A stretch of DNA of 64,000 nt, taken from Dendrophyllia cribrosa (taxonomy: Eukaryota > Cnidaria > Anthozoa > Scleractinia > Dendrophylliidae). This document shows positions 11,747-24,202 of this stretch, piece after piece. Location: positions 37,606,709-37,670,708 of the forward strand of contig JAJLRJ010000010.1 of assembly GCA_024195265.1 (NCBI GenBank). The letters run 5' to 3'. A program made the translations under genes and the position numbers. How positions within the stretch are numbered: the first letter of the stretch is position 1; each line of letters opens with the position of its first letter. The notes under the pieces are model-generated. The model saw nothing but the letters and a program-made list of their open reading frames with translations. It was not told where the DNA came from and searched no databases.

Positions 11747-12955
11747 TTAGTAATTGGTTTTGGATTGGGTTTTACAAGTGTACAACACTGAATTTAAAAA
11801 CTGCTGTATAAAAAACTATTAGAAGAAGGACTGTGTTGAATAAGCTGTTTAGATTTAGAATTTTGTTGATGTCAGATGAAAACGTCTATTCTAATGGCAC
11901 TAATTCTGTACAAATTTGAACAAAATTGACAAGACTTGGTAAACCTGTGATATGACTTTGTAAATCTCTTTTACATAACTTATGCATTAATTTAGTGAAT
12001 GTCTGTTACGTTTTTTACTCATCACTGTCAGCGCTTTCCATGTTTTTGTTTATATGCAGGTGCATTTTGTGATGTACATTAAAACAATCAATTTGACATT
12101 GGTTGATCTTGTGGTCATAGGAAGTAGCTGTAAAGCAGCCCAACAATGATCAGGATTAGAGAAAGTGTTTTCATCTCGCATGTAGTCTTAAATTGCAAAT
12201 AAATATGCTTGCTGTTTTTGGTGATGTGGTGTAATTTCCACAATGGAAGTTAACATTTTGTCTTGCATTGCTCCCAAATTTCACATCATAAATACTTTTT
12301 AAGTTTTTCCAAATCCGCAGTAAGCTTCAGTCTACAGTACTGTAGACGTTAAGTTAAGGTTATGAATTAAAAATAACATTGAAGGCTTGAAGCCAGGGAA
12401 ATCTCTGCGAGCAAACACTTCTGTAAGCAACCATCTTGGTACATGTACATTGTAGTTTGAGCAATCAACAATCCTTTTTTAATTCATACTCGGGGAATGC
12501 TTTGTTTAGACTCCAGTGGTGCCAAATTAAGTTGGATGGAATTTTTTTACCTTCCCCAAATATCAGTTACAAGTTTCTTAATAGAACTCTTCTCCTGTTA
12601 AGACACCACACTACATTCATGACAAATATGGAAATAAATTATTGTAACTAGTAAGTTTAGAGCAGCAACTCCTGTGGGCTGATTGTTGGACAACTGTTGG
12701 TCAACTGTTCTCTGTTTGTTGTTTGCCAACAGTGGGCCGATAGGAGGTGTTCTTCACTTTTACCAGAACTAAAGCTATATTTAAACACAATGGTTTCATT
12801 GCAAGGTGTCAGTTGTCTGACTTTAGTTTTTATTTCAACTCAAAAAGCTACCAACTCTTCTTAATTTGCCAAAAATGACCCTATGGCCTCCTACTGTGGT
12901 TGTCTCTGACCCCCACACAGCAGTGCATGTCAAAAATGATTGAAAACGCCACTGC

Positions 12956-12984
<29 letters not shown>
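11747..12984. other. Gene-free stretch ending in a TA microsatellite
   Basis: No gene supported. A (TA)n run closes the stretch at 12958-12984, directly against the element at 12985-13468. Confidence 0.45.
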
Positions 12985-12986
<2 letters not shown>

Positions 12987-13460
12987 GACTGGATTTGACA
13001 AAACATGCTCACTAACTTTTCGCTTGGACATGGGCCCGGCCCATGTCCAAGCCACTCCCGTCGCTGAAAATTGAGGGGGCTTGCCGTAACCCGATATGCT
13101 GCGACATAGCCCAGGGACAGGGCTAACAGCCGCTGGTTGTCTGGGGGTTGTGCGTCAAAACCACAGGGGTGGGGAGGGGGGAGTTTTGACACTGAGTGGA
13201 ATTCAACCTGTTGGTCTGTTGTATTTCGAGTTGAAATCCGTTTTAATAAATGTTAGTGCAGTCAGTTTTAGTGAAAATTTTTTTAGCTGGCCTGTGGTTG
13301 GGCCGCCTTGGTCAGGGCTAACCGTGGGTGGGTGGCTGGGGAGCCGGTGTTGTGTGTCCGAGGAACAGGGGTGGGCAGAGGAGACTTTTTAAGACTTTGA
13401 CTGAAATTCAATTGGTTGGCCTGTCTCAGTCTTGGCAGCCATGTTTTGTCAAATCCAGTT

Positions 13461-13468
<8 letters not shown>
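12985..13468. mobile_element. MITE inserted in a (TA)n microsatellite
   Basis: The ends TCTGACTGGATTTGACAAAA and TTTTGTCAAATCCAGTTAGA are inverted copies. Both flanks are TA runs (12958-12984 and 13465-13500). GC content is higher than the flanks. A 29-bp hairpin lies at 13023-13051. The 103- and 98-codon frames on opposite strands overlap each other and look like by-products of base composition. Confidence 0.65.
13023..13051. repeat. GC-rich palindrome
   Basis: Two 13-bp arms, CTTGGACATGGGC and GCCCATGTCCAAG, around a CCG centre. It is unlikely by chance in this AT-rich setting and lies inside the MITE at 12985-13468. Confidence 0.9.
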
Positions 13469-13499
<31 letters not shown>

Positions 13500-13500
13500 T

Positions 13501-15685
13501 ATAGTATTACCTCAAAGAGTGGTTTTATTAATGCATTTTAAAGTACAAGAAAATTTTGTTTACTGCTTCCAGTTACATGTAATTCCACCCATTTGATAAT
13601 GGAACCTTTCTAGAATGTTTAAGGTGATTTCATTGGAAAAGAAGTTGTAATGAAAATTTTCTAAAACTTTGCACAGTTATTTATTACATCAAGTACATCA
13701 CGAAAAATACAATAAAAAGAGAGGGTCACCATGCCTGTTTTCAAGTTATAGCGCTGTAATATATAACTAATAATTATTACTCATGCGCGAAGCGGCATGA
13801 GGTAAGGTTTCGGCTACGTTTTTCTTGTTATTATTTTTATTATTTTTTTTATTTTTTGTGTCACGATTTTGCATGCAAATTTATGCACGCATATTTTAAA
13901 TTGTGCACTTCCGGTTAATGTCTTCGCCATTTACACTTCCTGTTTAGTGACTTCCGGCTACTGTCACTTCCGGTAAAAGAGCGTTATTTACGTGTCACGA
14001 CAGCATCCCCTACAACCCTACATACATTACTATGTTCACGTTTGGTATATATAAGACTTAGAAGAATCACTGGCTTCATTGTGGTACAGCCTTCATTTCC
14101 AAAACATTCAATAGTAAACAACGTGGTTTGCAGGAACGATGACTGAATGAAAGGAGTAACTTATCTCCAGGTCGGACATCTTCTTATCATGTTTAAAATA
14201 TATCATAAAATTTTCGTCTGCATGCGCATGAGTAAAGGCTGCTTGGAGCCTCTTGTTTGCTACAAATGTAGCTTGCGACGACAATATTGAAAATCCTAGC
14301 CTTGAGCGAGAGGCAACCATTATTTCCTGAAAGTAATTATTAGCAATGAAATATTAGTATCATTGTTATGATAGCAGAACAATGTCTTTGTGAAAAGCCT
14401 TAAAGTTACCAAAAAAGAGAAACTAATGAAGTAATAGGGCAATTTCAGCATCTGCACGCACCAAGTGAAATGCTAAAAACTAGATTGTAAAAGTGATTTC
14501 ATGAGACTATTTTAAAATCTACTAATGAAAAATTCTTCAAATATGGACATATGCATAAATTAATGGAGAGTAGTATTTTCTTCAAGTACATGGAATAAAA
14601 AAGATAGGTCACCACGTTCGTTTAGGAGAAAACAACCACTTCTTTACTTAGCGAGTTGAATCCTCAAAGGAAACCCACTTGGTTCAGAGTATGCGCAAAT
14701 GACGCAAGATATTGTGCTCAGTAGTGATGCGCAATGCAATACTAGGGAATCACCTTAAAATGCCCATATTTGCACTACATAACCTTCACTTCATAAGAAA
14801 AATGAATTACAGTATATAATGTCAGTAGTGTTTGTCACTCATATAGTTTGATTTTTTTTTTAGTATTCACTTGTTCTGAAGTCAAACCAGTTTAATTTGT
14901 AGCATGTCAAATGGTTTTGGTGAATTTGCTTTCTATATATATCTATATTTGTAAAATAAATACAGAAACAGTTAAATAAAATTTATTACAAAATTTTTAG
15001 TTTTGGAACATACTGTAACATCGAGTGCCCAAATAAACACAGGTTAATTATTGTTCATCATGAGCGTTTTTCTATTTCCTTGCTTAATACATCACTGTCA
15101 GTCACATTAGTGATAATATTTTAATTGGACAATATAAAAAATCTCTCTGTTTTTAGTTACCTGCGGCGGTGCCGAAAACATTAACTTTGACAGTGATTGA
15201 TAATTGAAACTAATGGTCATATGAAGTTTATTTAAAGCCATAATGTGGCAGCATTATAAATAACATTATTTTGAGAGCAAGTCTTTAGACTTTACCATAC
15301 TTTCCAATGTGCTTATCAAAATACTAATTTTGCACCAAAAGATGAACATCAATATTAATGTTTATAGCACTGCAAACCAGTTCATCCAGTGAAAACAAAA
15401 GATTTTTAGCAAAATGTCTGTTTAAAACATGTATCACATGCAGTTCTTCCCCAGTTTAAAAAATGGTTCCAGCTTATTTTATTAGCAAACCTCTACATTG
15501 TGCTATCAGTATTTTTTAAGGTTGTGGTGTAGCATGTACAGTTATCTGTTGAATTTTTGAGGAACCACACTTGTAACCACAGTCCACAGACTCCATTCAG
15601 TGACTATACATGTATCGTTTACTTCAATCCCATTTAAATGGTTAAACTTTGAAGTTAGTATTTGGAATACTTCTATCCTTGTACT
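13501..15685. other. Gene-free stretch
   Basis: No gene supported. A possible weak element runs from about 13777 (TACTCATGCGCGAAGCGGCATGAGG) to about 14237 (GCATGCGCATGAGTAAAGG), with short inverted ends only. The rest is AT-rich without recognised structure. Confidence 0.4.
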
Positions 15686-15873
15686 AACCCAAAAATAATT
15701 CAAGAAAAATCCCAAATTTCGTTTTGTGAAATATTGAAAACAAATTGTACCATGTAAAAGTACTGCCAAAGAGGTTTCATTTGAAAGGTAACACCATAGG
15801 ATTTCATCAACAGACTCGAAAGTTAGAACAACACTACATGTCTTCATAACTGACTCTGGGAGTGTGAGGATTA
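15686..15873. mobile_element. Diverged single unit of the 88/106-bp repeat family
   Basis: It contains TTCAAGAAAAATCCC, AATATTGAAAACAAATTG, AAAGTACTGCCAAAGAGG, TTTCATTTGAAAGG and CCATAGGATTTCATC in the family order, ending GACTCTGGGAGTGTGAGGAT. The TTAA-type ends are degraded. The 101-codon minus-strand frame lies wholly in the repeat and is not a gene. Confidence 0.6.
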
Positions 15874-18782
15874 AGCATGCGCAGCCACCTTTTTCTGTCT
15901 ACTGTCCTAAGCATCAGTTAAGTAAATCTTAATCATGGAGGAGACCCTCTGATCTACTGCAAAATTTAGTGATTAGACATTTTGTTTTAATCAGATATTT
16001 CCATAATGACCATCAGTGTTACAAAAGAAAAGGAATAATTATAATTTGTAAGTTGCATGTTTCTTGGCCTGTTGATTCCCACAGAGTCCTTGATTTGATG
16101 AATTTGCTCAATTCCTTGCCACCTATCTCAAAAGAAACACAGGAAGGTTTTTTTAATATGCTCTTGGAACAGGAATAAAAAATATGCAAATTTTAGCAGT
16201 TGGATTATTGCAATGTTGTTATTTTCCTTAATATTGTTGATATAATATTTTCATAGATTAATCATTATGTACCGGTGGTATACTCTTTCCGTCCTCTATA
16301 TATCACTGTCAGTTGTACACGCGACATTAGGGGTTATTGTTTTTTAGCTAAGATAAAGGATCCCAGATTGTTTTTATTGACAAGCAGGTGACTAAATCTT
16401 GCTTTCGACAGTGATTGATCAGATGTCTGTAGGAAATTGTCTTATTGCAAAGCAATCAAAATGATAGGAAATCCCACGATCATCACCTGTATGCACTTAG
16501 ATTGTTCATACTGTTATATTTTTATATCTCGTAGCTAGCTAGCTAGCTAGATAGATATAATTTCCATATCAGCTGTTTGTTTCCATTTTGTATGCTGCTG
16601 ATTCTAAATTAAATGTCTCATCATGAATTTTCTGAAACCAAGACAACATGTAAATGAAATAAAATTTAGTTTTCGGCAATTTTGTTTGTAAAAGTTCTTT
16701 CAAAATTAGAGAGAAAAAATTTGAAATGTTTACGTTTTCTCTCAATAAGCTTGTCATGCAATGTTCTATTTTATATCGCATTTTTTTTAAATAGAGCTTT
16801 TAATAAATGGCTCATGGTTTATCTCTTCATTTCCTGTGATCCTGGTCAAACAAAACATTTTTTCTGAGTTCATTTGGTTAATTTTAATCTGAAAAAATGT
16901 CCAATTGCCAACTTTTATCACATTAATTTTTTCGGTGTAATGTAGTTATGGTGTCGTTGTTTTTCTTTTTAGCTTTGGGGTTAATCAGTGGAAAATGAAT
17001 GCATGAACATCTTTGAAAGAACCACATGTTTCATCCCACCCCTGTTGTCTTCCATTTGTTATGTTTTGAATCGAAGAGCTGACATCCTGCCGAGCAATTG
17101 TCCATGGGTTAAATCTAAACAATCTTGTTCCTTTTAACAGCTTGAATGTGACCAATCGGTCTTGACCATGCCTCTGTTATGGAATAAATTTTAATCCCAT
17201 ACAATCATCTAAGCCCAGTGGGGTTCTAAGAGCCTTTCAGCCGTGAATTTCTGTTGATTTCTCAGTGTGTTTAGGACAGCCTGTACAAGAATAAATAATG
17301 CATCACTGACAGCCTTTGGCGGAACGTTGAACTTTGCCTTGGATGAGGAAAGATATGCAGTGTTCTGTTTTGGATCTTGTAAATAAGCGAACCAAAACTT
17401 TCTAATAGGAATTAGAAAGAAGCATTGTCCTATATAAATACATACCCTAAGGTAAGAAATTATATTGACATGAATTATTTTATTCTCTGTTTTTTGAATG
17501 CAATGAGAGATAACTGAAAGCATAGTAAAACGAAATAATGTCTCGATCTCGAGGTTTATATCACATGTATGCATGTCGATTAGTGCCTTATATATTTTTT
17601 GCTTGCTTTGGTAGCAACTTGACATGTTTGCAGTTCTTTAGTCAACACAAACAAAATGAAATCATTGTGTTCTTACTGCAAAGAATCAAAGCAAATCTTT
17701 TGAACAGTTTGCTTTAAATGCTTGCAAACAATTTGCTTTAAATGCAAAAATGTATTTCGTTTAAAGCTGGGTGTGACAATGGAACTCGTGGTTATCGCAT
17801 CAGAGTAAAGTAAAAAAATTAATAACGTTTAGAACTTCAAGGCAGTCCTACTCATCTCATATTTAGCAAATCACAGCTTAATCTATCGTTTTGTGGTGGA
17901 TATTGAATTTACTGAACAGAATTTATCTACAGATAGTTGTAAGAATAAAATGTAAAATGCAACTCATATATTATGCCTTTCATTGTTAAAAGTAATGTTA
18001 TACTGTGTATGTGTATGTGTAGCACAGCTTTACTGAATTGATATGTTGACATGTTTCAATCCCAGATAAAACTAATGGGTTGTGCAGTGAATGTGCAACT
18101 AATTCTTGCTTTTATGTTTGTGTATGAAATTATCCTAACAACTGTACCGTTTTGTGTGGTACTATAGATTTATTATTCTGTGCAAGGTTGTTTCAACTTT
18201 CGAGTCTGTAGATGAAATCCTAATGGTGTGACCAATGAAATGAAAGTTCTTAAGCAATACTTTTCAACTAGTTTTCTGTTTGTTCTTCAGTGTTTAATAG
18301 AAATCCGAGATTTTTTCCTGAATTTTGATTTTTTACGCCATCGGTAGTGAATCAGGGTTAAACATTTCTTGCGTGTATATTAAATTGTGTAATGCATGGC
18401 CAATACAAGGGATTTAAAACATTCTGCATATATACATGTGGATGTAATAAGTGTGTGGCGTGATTTGTTTACATTCTATAGTAGTTTCCTCGCAACAAAA
18501 TGAGGACTGTAGCATTATGATATTGTATCAACAGTACACAGTTATATTTGTGGCCTAATCGTTCTCTGAATCCGTTGTACTTTAAATACGGCTTCTCAGT
18601 GCTAAAGAAAGTGACTTTTAGTAACTTGAGTACATGTGTGGTCACAATAGTGCTGTTGGATTTTATCACAGACTCAAAAGTTAGAATCGCATTTCTTACT
18701 TCATGGTTTGACTTTTGTAATTATCATAAAACAATTCAATTAATCTGTAGTTACGGATAACTGTTTTTAGTTTTTAAAAAGA
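15874..18782. other. Gene-free AT-rich stretch
   Basis: No gene supported. A (TAGC)n microsatellite lies at about 16534-16552. A diverged unit of the 88/106-bp family lies at about 18185-18330 (TTTCGAGTCTGTAGATGAAA, CTTTTCAACTAGTTT). A 138-codon minus-strand frame at 17209-17625 has no recognisable domain and AT-rich random-looking composition. Confidence 0.45.
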
Positions 18783-19350
18783 TACCGTAAAGTTCGGTCG
18801 TTACTTTCGGCGGATTTAGCAACCTTTTCCTATCGCTACTTTCGGGGGCTCGCTACTTTTGGGTAGCTATTAAAAACGTGTACCGTACATGAGCCATTCG
18901 AAGTTAATAAAATCGCGACAAATGTGAAAACATACACTTCTTATTTGGAGAAACTGATTACATGTTATTGTGTGAATAACAATTCGAAAGAATCAGTCTG
19001 AATAACCTACATTACTGAGCAGCAGTCAGTTCCCATTCATACCGGTAATATTAAATCGTATTGTGAGCTGTTGGAGTTAATCGTTGCGGGCTTTCCTTCA
19101 AATCTTTCCTCAGCTGTCGTAATCTTGTTTTGACTTTCACTTCACTTCAAAAATCATTATAATCATTAAAAATAAACCTCGGATCAGTTTGGTATAGCTT
19201 GTTATATCTATCATTTCCGTTATTTCTTGCTAAAAAGGTAAAATTCCTTTTGAGGTTACTTTCGGGATTTGCTAACACCTGTGAAATTTTATCGCTACTT
19301 CCGGAGGGTCGTTACTTTCGGGGTGTCGTTACCTTCGGAACTTTACGGTA
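18783..19350. mobile_element. MITE 'TACCGTAAAGTTC' with TCGTTACTTTCGG repeats
   Basis: The left tip TACCGTAAAGTTC is inverted at the right tip GAACTTTACGGTA. Both flanks have several degenerate copies of CGTTACTTTCGG / CGCTACTTTCGGG. No coding capacity. TA at each tip fits a TA duplication. Confidence 0.75.
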
Positions 19351-19805
19351 GTCAACTATCTGCGTCTCCGTGTTCTGCAACTCATAAGAGAATTTAGTAC
19401 CTCGCCAATAGTTGATTTAACAAAAAAAGAAAAGCAACTGAATCACCGTATTTCTTCGAATCAGCGCCCGGGTGCTTAATATCTATAATATTTGGGTAGA
19501 GTGGAGGGGGGTCTTATTTGAGGGAGGACGCTTAATCGAGCGGCGCTTAATAAATGTTTCTTTAAACCAACTGCAGCTTTATTTTTGTTAAATGTTAGTA
19601 GCAAACAAACCCACATTCTACAGATAGAAAACTCGGGATGTTTTTTATGCAATAAAATTTCTTATTCATGAATTTTCGTATTCAAACGGTTGTTTATTAA
19701 CCATTGCTTCTTGAATAATTATTTAAATAATTACCAACGGAAGAAGATTCTAGAGAAGCGAACCACATGATGATTGTCTGCATTTTTTGTCTCTTAACAG
19801 TTTTG

Positions 19806-19994
19806 TCTCCCAGAGTCCATTAAGGAGACATGAAATTTCAATTCTGTCGACGAAATCCTATGGTGTGACCATTCAAATGAAACCTTTTTGGCAGTACTTT
19901 TGCATTGTATCTTTTGTTTTCCAATATTTTACAAAATGAAATTTGAGATTTTTTGAATTTCGACTTTTTGTACACTTGTGAGTTGAAGGGTTTA
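19806..19994 (-). mobile_element. Single unit of the 88/106-bp repeat family
   Basis: It contains CTCCCAGAGTCCATTAAGGA at the left end, AAATCCTATGGTGTGACC, ATTCAAATGAAACC, CAGTACTTTTGCATTG and AATATTTTACAAAATGAAAT, in the family order but opposite orientation to the copy at 2852. A further fragment follows at about 20030-20120. Confidence 0.65.
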
Positions 19995-20265
19995 TAGCGC
20001 CAGGTATAGCGTGGTGTATAATCATGGTTCTTTAGATCTTTTGAATCTGTGGATGAAATCCTCACCCTGACTGTTAGCGTGATCATTCAAATGAAAACTA
20101 ATAATCAGTCCTTTTCTGCTGTTAGATTCGTCAAATGTTTTACTTTAGCATTGTTAGAAAGTAAAGATTTAAACCAAGTGCCCAACAGCAGTCATCGATC
20201 CAGAAGCCGTTTATTAATCATTCTGGTACTCGTAATCCTGAGGTTGGTACGCCGTATTGTTAACC

Positions 20266-20548
20266 GGGGGGGGGGGGGGGGGGGGGGGGTACTCAACAAA
20301 GTTTTGTACGGGGATGCTCCGCCCCGAGGTCCAAACCCTTACCCTTTCATATACCGTTTTTGACAGAAAAGGTACCCCTTTCATTTTCATTGAAAATGGT
20401 ACCCTTTCATGTACCTTTCATTGAAAATGGTACCCTTTCATATAGCCTTTACGTGCGTACGTGAAATCCCGACCCTTTCATATACCTCCAGCCTCAAAAA
20501 GGTACCCCTTTCGGGCGGAGCATCCCCGTATAGCCCATTATAGGGAGT

Positions 20549-20636
<88 letters not shown>

Positions 20637-20638
20637 GG
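20266..20638. mobile_element. Non-autonomous element with poly-G and poly-C ends
   Basis: A run of 24 G (20266-20289) followed by GTACTC opens the element. GAGTACC followed by a run of 85 C (20550-20634) closes it. Just inside, ACGGGGATGCTCCGCCC is inverted as GGGCGGAGCATCCCCGT. It is flanked by a 10-bp direct repeat ATTGTTAACC (20256-20265 and 20639-20648), which is the target-site duplication. The interior has repeated GGTACCCTTTCATATAC-type motifs. The glycine- or proline-run open frames here are homopolymer artefacts. Confidence 0.75.
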
Positions 20639-20649
20639 ATTGTTAACCT

Positions 20650-20937
20650 TCAGCATAAAGTGCATTCATGCACAGCTTACCTTGACCTTAACTATAACAA
20701 ACAAGAAGTTTTGGTTCACTAACTTTTGCCTTTATCATTTGTCTTTGTTGACATAACTGATTTGCATTGTCGGATGGGTGATATTCGTATTTTTCCGAAG
20801 AGCTTTCGCGTTTTTCCGAAGAGTTTCCGAATCCCGTTTTCCAAAGGGCGACGGTTTGGATTTTCCGAAGAGTTTTCGATTTGTGTTATCCGAAAAGTTC
20901 CGTTTTCGATTATCCAGTTAAAAGTTAATAAGACCTC
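20650..20937. repeat. Degenerate TTTTCCGAAGAG minisatellite
   Basis: From about 20785 to 20910 the motif TTTTCCGAAGAG(C/T)TTTCG recurs imperfectly five or six times. Otherwise featureless. Confidence 0.5.
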
Positions 20938-21287
20938 TTAAGCTGCTGTTACACGTAACAATTTTTCGTGCAACTTGTCTCGCAAAAAAAATTGTTGCAA
21001 GTTGCACGCACGATTTTTACGTGTAACACCCCTTCATGCAACTGAATTTTTGTTTTTTTAAGTTGCAAGAAAAGTTGAATCGTTTTCTACTTTCTGCAAC
21101 AATTTTCTTGCAACTTGTTTCGCCACACTCTTTGGTCAACAGATGCGTTATTTTAACTTACGCAATTTTTTTCGCGAGACAAGTTGCATCACAATTGTAA
21201 CGTGTAACATTGTACGTGCAACTTGCAATAATTTTTTTTTTTGCGAGACAAGTTGCAGGGAAAATTGCTACGTGTAACAGCAGCTTT
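20938..21287. mobile_element. MITE 'AGCTGCTGTTACACGT'
   Basis: The left end AGCTGCTGTTACACGTAACA and right end CTACGTGTAACAGCAGCT are inverted. Subterminal AACTTGTCTCGC / GCGAGACAAGTTGCA blocks repeat several times in both orientations. No coding capacity. Confidence 0.75.
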
Positions 21288-21780
21288 AGAAGATTTGTTC
21301 TGGTATTCTTGTAGAAGACAATCCCGCCTTGTTGACGTCATGGTGAGGACGACTGCAGTTGTTAACTCCATGAGAAACATTGACTTGTTGGCTGATTTTT
21401 GACTCGCACAAAGTCTGTTTGTTCATTCATAGCCAGTTAGATATTGGATTACTTTTCAGCGAAGCATTAAGAGTAACATATTTACCTATTTTGGTTTTAA
21501 TTGTATCCAAAACAAAATTCTCGCGCATATTTCTTACGTAATTGGACACCTTCGTCAATCAGGTGCACTTAAATGGGTTATTCTTTGCTGTTCCCCTCCT
21601 GGTTTCAAACTGATAAAAAACACCTGTGATTTTTTGAGTAGAAAATTGTCCACATACACTTGTTAATCTCGCATTTTGTTATTGACGCGACCAATTAGTG
21701 CTCGTAACTCCCTGAATTGTACTCCACTCAGTCCAATTTCTATTTTTTATAATGATAATGAATGACTTATAAAACGCTCA

Positions 21781-22066
21781 TAGAGCAGTTTTCAATTGAG
21801 TATCGAAAGTAATTACACAATTGCTTTGGTTTTGCATTGCTACGCTTTGTAATTGGCTAAAAAATCTCGCGCCACTTTCTCGACCAATCAGAAGTAAAAC
21901 CAAAACCAATCGTGACTTGCTCGTACGCGTTTTCCCGCGCTTGGCGCCGCCGACATGTAATTGCTTCGAGTTCTGATTGGTTCATTGGGTTGTTTACGAC
22001 TGCTTTGATTGGTCAGAGTAATTACTTTGGTTTTGGTTTTACTTAACTCAATTGAAAACTGCTCTA
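21781..22066. mobile_element. MITE 'TAGAGC', copy 2
   Basis: Same family as 11453-11746: it starts TAGAGCAGTTTTCAATTGAG and ends CTCAATTGAAAACTGCTCTA, with the shared CCAAT-rich body. Confidence 0.8.
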
Positions 22067-22340
22067 TCACATGTGTTTCATGGCGCTTTTCATACACTAA
22101 GAGAACGAGATGGGTTCAGTGTCAGAAATTTAATTTGAAAAGTTTTCCCTGATCTTTTATAGATTAGACCTTCCTTGGAACAAAAGCCTTTCACTTCCAA
22201 AGTCAGATCGTGAGACATGTTATTTGGTACAAAATTTTGAACCTGTGGGTCAAATGTTTAACTGTTGACTCTACATGAAAGCTCTTTAGCAGTACAGGAG
22301 CAATCAGTGGAAGCTTTCAAAATGGCTGTCATGTGCCATG

Positions 22341-22793
22341 TTTAAGTAACGCTCCACATAAGAACTACAGTAAACTTCTTTGTTCTGCGGCATTGGTTCT
22401 TTCTCACATAGAATGTCTTTGATTTCTAGAACAGGGGAGGAGCTAATGGTTTATAATTATATTTCATTATATTGTTGTTTTTCAAAGGTTTAATGTAATT
22501 TGAGACCCAATCGCACAACATGCAATGTTTTCAAGAAATTGTATTTGGGGAACTTCATCAAAGAAGCAAAATAATTAGCTATTGTCTTCTGCTATTCTGA
22601 TTGGTTAAGCACGGACATTTCCTAAAATTTAGGTGACTCGAATGGATTTTCTTTATTTTTATACTGAAATATAATTATAAACCATCAGCTCCTCCCTATT
22701 CTTGAAATCAAAGACATTCTATGTGGGAAAGAGCTAATGCCGCAGAACAATGAAGTTTACTGTTCAGTAGTTCTTATGTGGAGCATTACTTAA
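22341..22793. mobile_element. Large foldback MITE
   Basis: The arm from 22341 (TTAAGTAACGCTCCACATAA) to about 22475 is repeated in reverse complement up to 22793 (TTATGTGGAGCATTACTTAA). Shared blocks include ACATAGAATGTCTTTGATTT and GGAGGAGCTAATGGTTTATA with their complements. TTAA at both tips. Confidence 0.75.
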
Positions 22794-22869
22794 CACTAAC
22801 ACATGCACACTTACACATCTGCTGTGATGGGTTATGCGTTTTGCAGATCACACAATTAGAATTAGAATT

Positions 22870-24202
22870 AGTACTCTCCTGTGGTGCTGTTTATTGTGCT
22901 GTATAAGGTGATTCTAACTTTTGAATCCGTGTTTAATATTCTAAACTTTGACTATTCAAATGAAAGCCACTGAGTCAAACTTTCCTGTAGTACTTCTTTT
23001 GCTGTGCAAGGTGGTCAATGAAATCTTAAATTGTGACCCAGCAATCAAGTGAAAGTTAATGAGCAGCACTTTGCAGTGGTACTGTTAATTATGCTGCTGT
23101 ACAAGGCGGCTGACAAAAGCTGTTTTCTTTTGACTCAGTTTTATTTGTCGGTAAAACTTAATATGTTCATGTTCATTTCAAGAAATTCGAATTTCACGCC
23201 AGTTCTAGATACTTTCTGAATGAAAACTATCGATCACATCTTTCTTTCACGTGATATTGTTTATTATGCCTTGCAAGGTGTTTTCTCACTTGTTAAAAAG
23301 TGGGTGAAATCTCTAAAGTATAACTTACAAAAACTGTACTTTTTCACTTCAGTTTCAAGCGTGCTAGCTCTTGAAAGTAAAAGCTAGGGTTAAAAATTAA
23401 AAGATTTTACAAGCCTTAATTTCGTGCAAATGTTCGGCCGCAGGTGTTGAAAGCTGTTTTCTTTTAATTGACATTTTAATTGTCAGTAGAAGCTTATATG
23501 TTGCTGCTCATTTCAAGGAATTGAGTTTCACGTCAGCTGCCTAAGACACGTGTCAGTTTTACGCTAATTCTCTGTTTACAATGCTCACATCTTTAGTAAC
23601 TCTTCGTTTGAAATAATTGTTTTCTTTTGACTTGAGCATTTCTCTATCTCCACTCTGGGTAACTGAGTCTAAAATACATTTGAACTTCATCCAAATATCA
23701 TGTTTGTTGTGAATTCTATTTAATTTCATTTAGCGTATTGAAATTACGTTTGCCATTATAACCGAACTTTTAGAAATGATTAAAACTTAAATGTGCCTAT
23801 ATATTTCAGCCACGTCACTGCTTTTGGCACGCCTCAAAAAAAAAATTCACAAGCCAAACATTTAAAACCAGGTCAGTTTTGCCCCGTCTTAAAATTCCAT
23901 CTTTGATACTTTATTGTTGTAAAAGCTCATTTGTTCTTTTTTTCAACCTAAAATTAGCTATTTTGAGTATAACTTTTATTTTAAGATAATTTTCTCGATA
24001 AGATAGCGTGACAAAGCTATAAAAGATCTGTATCTTGTGATATTGTGCGTCTTTTGTTGCCAATGCTGAGTATAATTCGACGCGTACTGATGAGCTCGGC
24101 CCTGTTGACCGTGGCGTGGCGTTTACGCACACCCTCGATCACAACTATCCTGTATGTTCATATCTGAGCATTACACTGAACTTATCCGTTTCCTTTTCTC
24201 AG
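22870..24202. other. Upstream region of the nuclear receptor coding exon, with 88/106-bp fragments
   Basis: No coding sequence is supported. Diverged units of the dispersed repeat fill about 22870-23110 and 23220-23290 (CTCTCCTGTGGTGCTGTTTA, ATTCAAATGAAAGCC). A polypyrimidine tract and AG at 24201-24202 act as splice acceptor for the exon at 24203, so a non-coding 5' exon and the promoter lie further upstream and were not located. Confidence 0.5.

Noticed and set aside
13777..14237. Possible MITE with TACTCATGCGC ends
   Set aside because: Only about 10 bases are inverted and the interior shows no symmetry or repeats.
17209..17625. 138-codon minus-strand frame
   Set aside because: Composition looks random for AT-rich DNA, with no motif, splice sites or family likeness.
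20438..20665. Poly-glycine and poly-proline open frames
   Set aside because: Translations of the 85-base C run of a mobile element.
24086..24120. CTGATGAG near 24089 as a canonical hammerhead
   Set aside because: No helix II or GAAA follows at the right distance.
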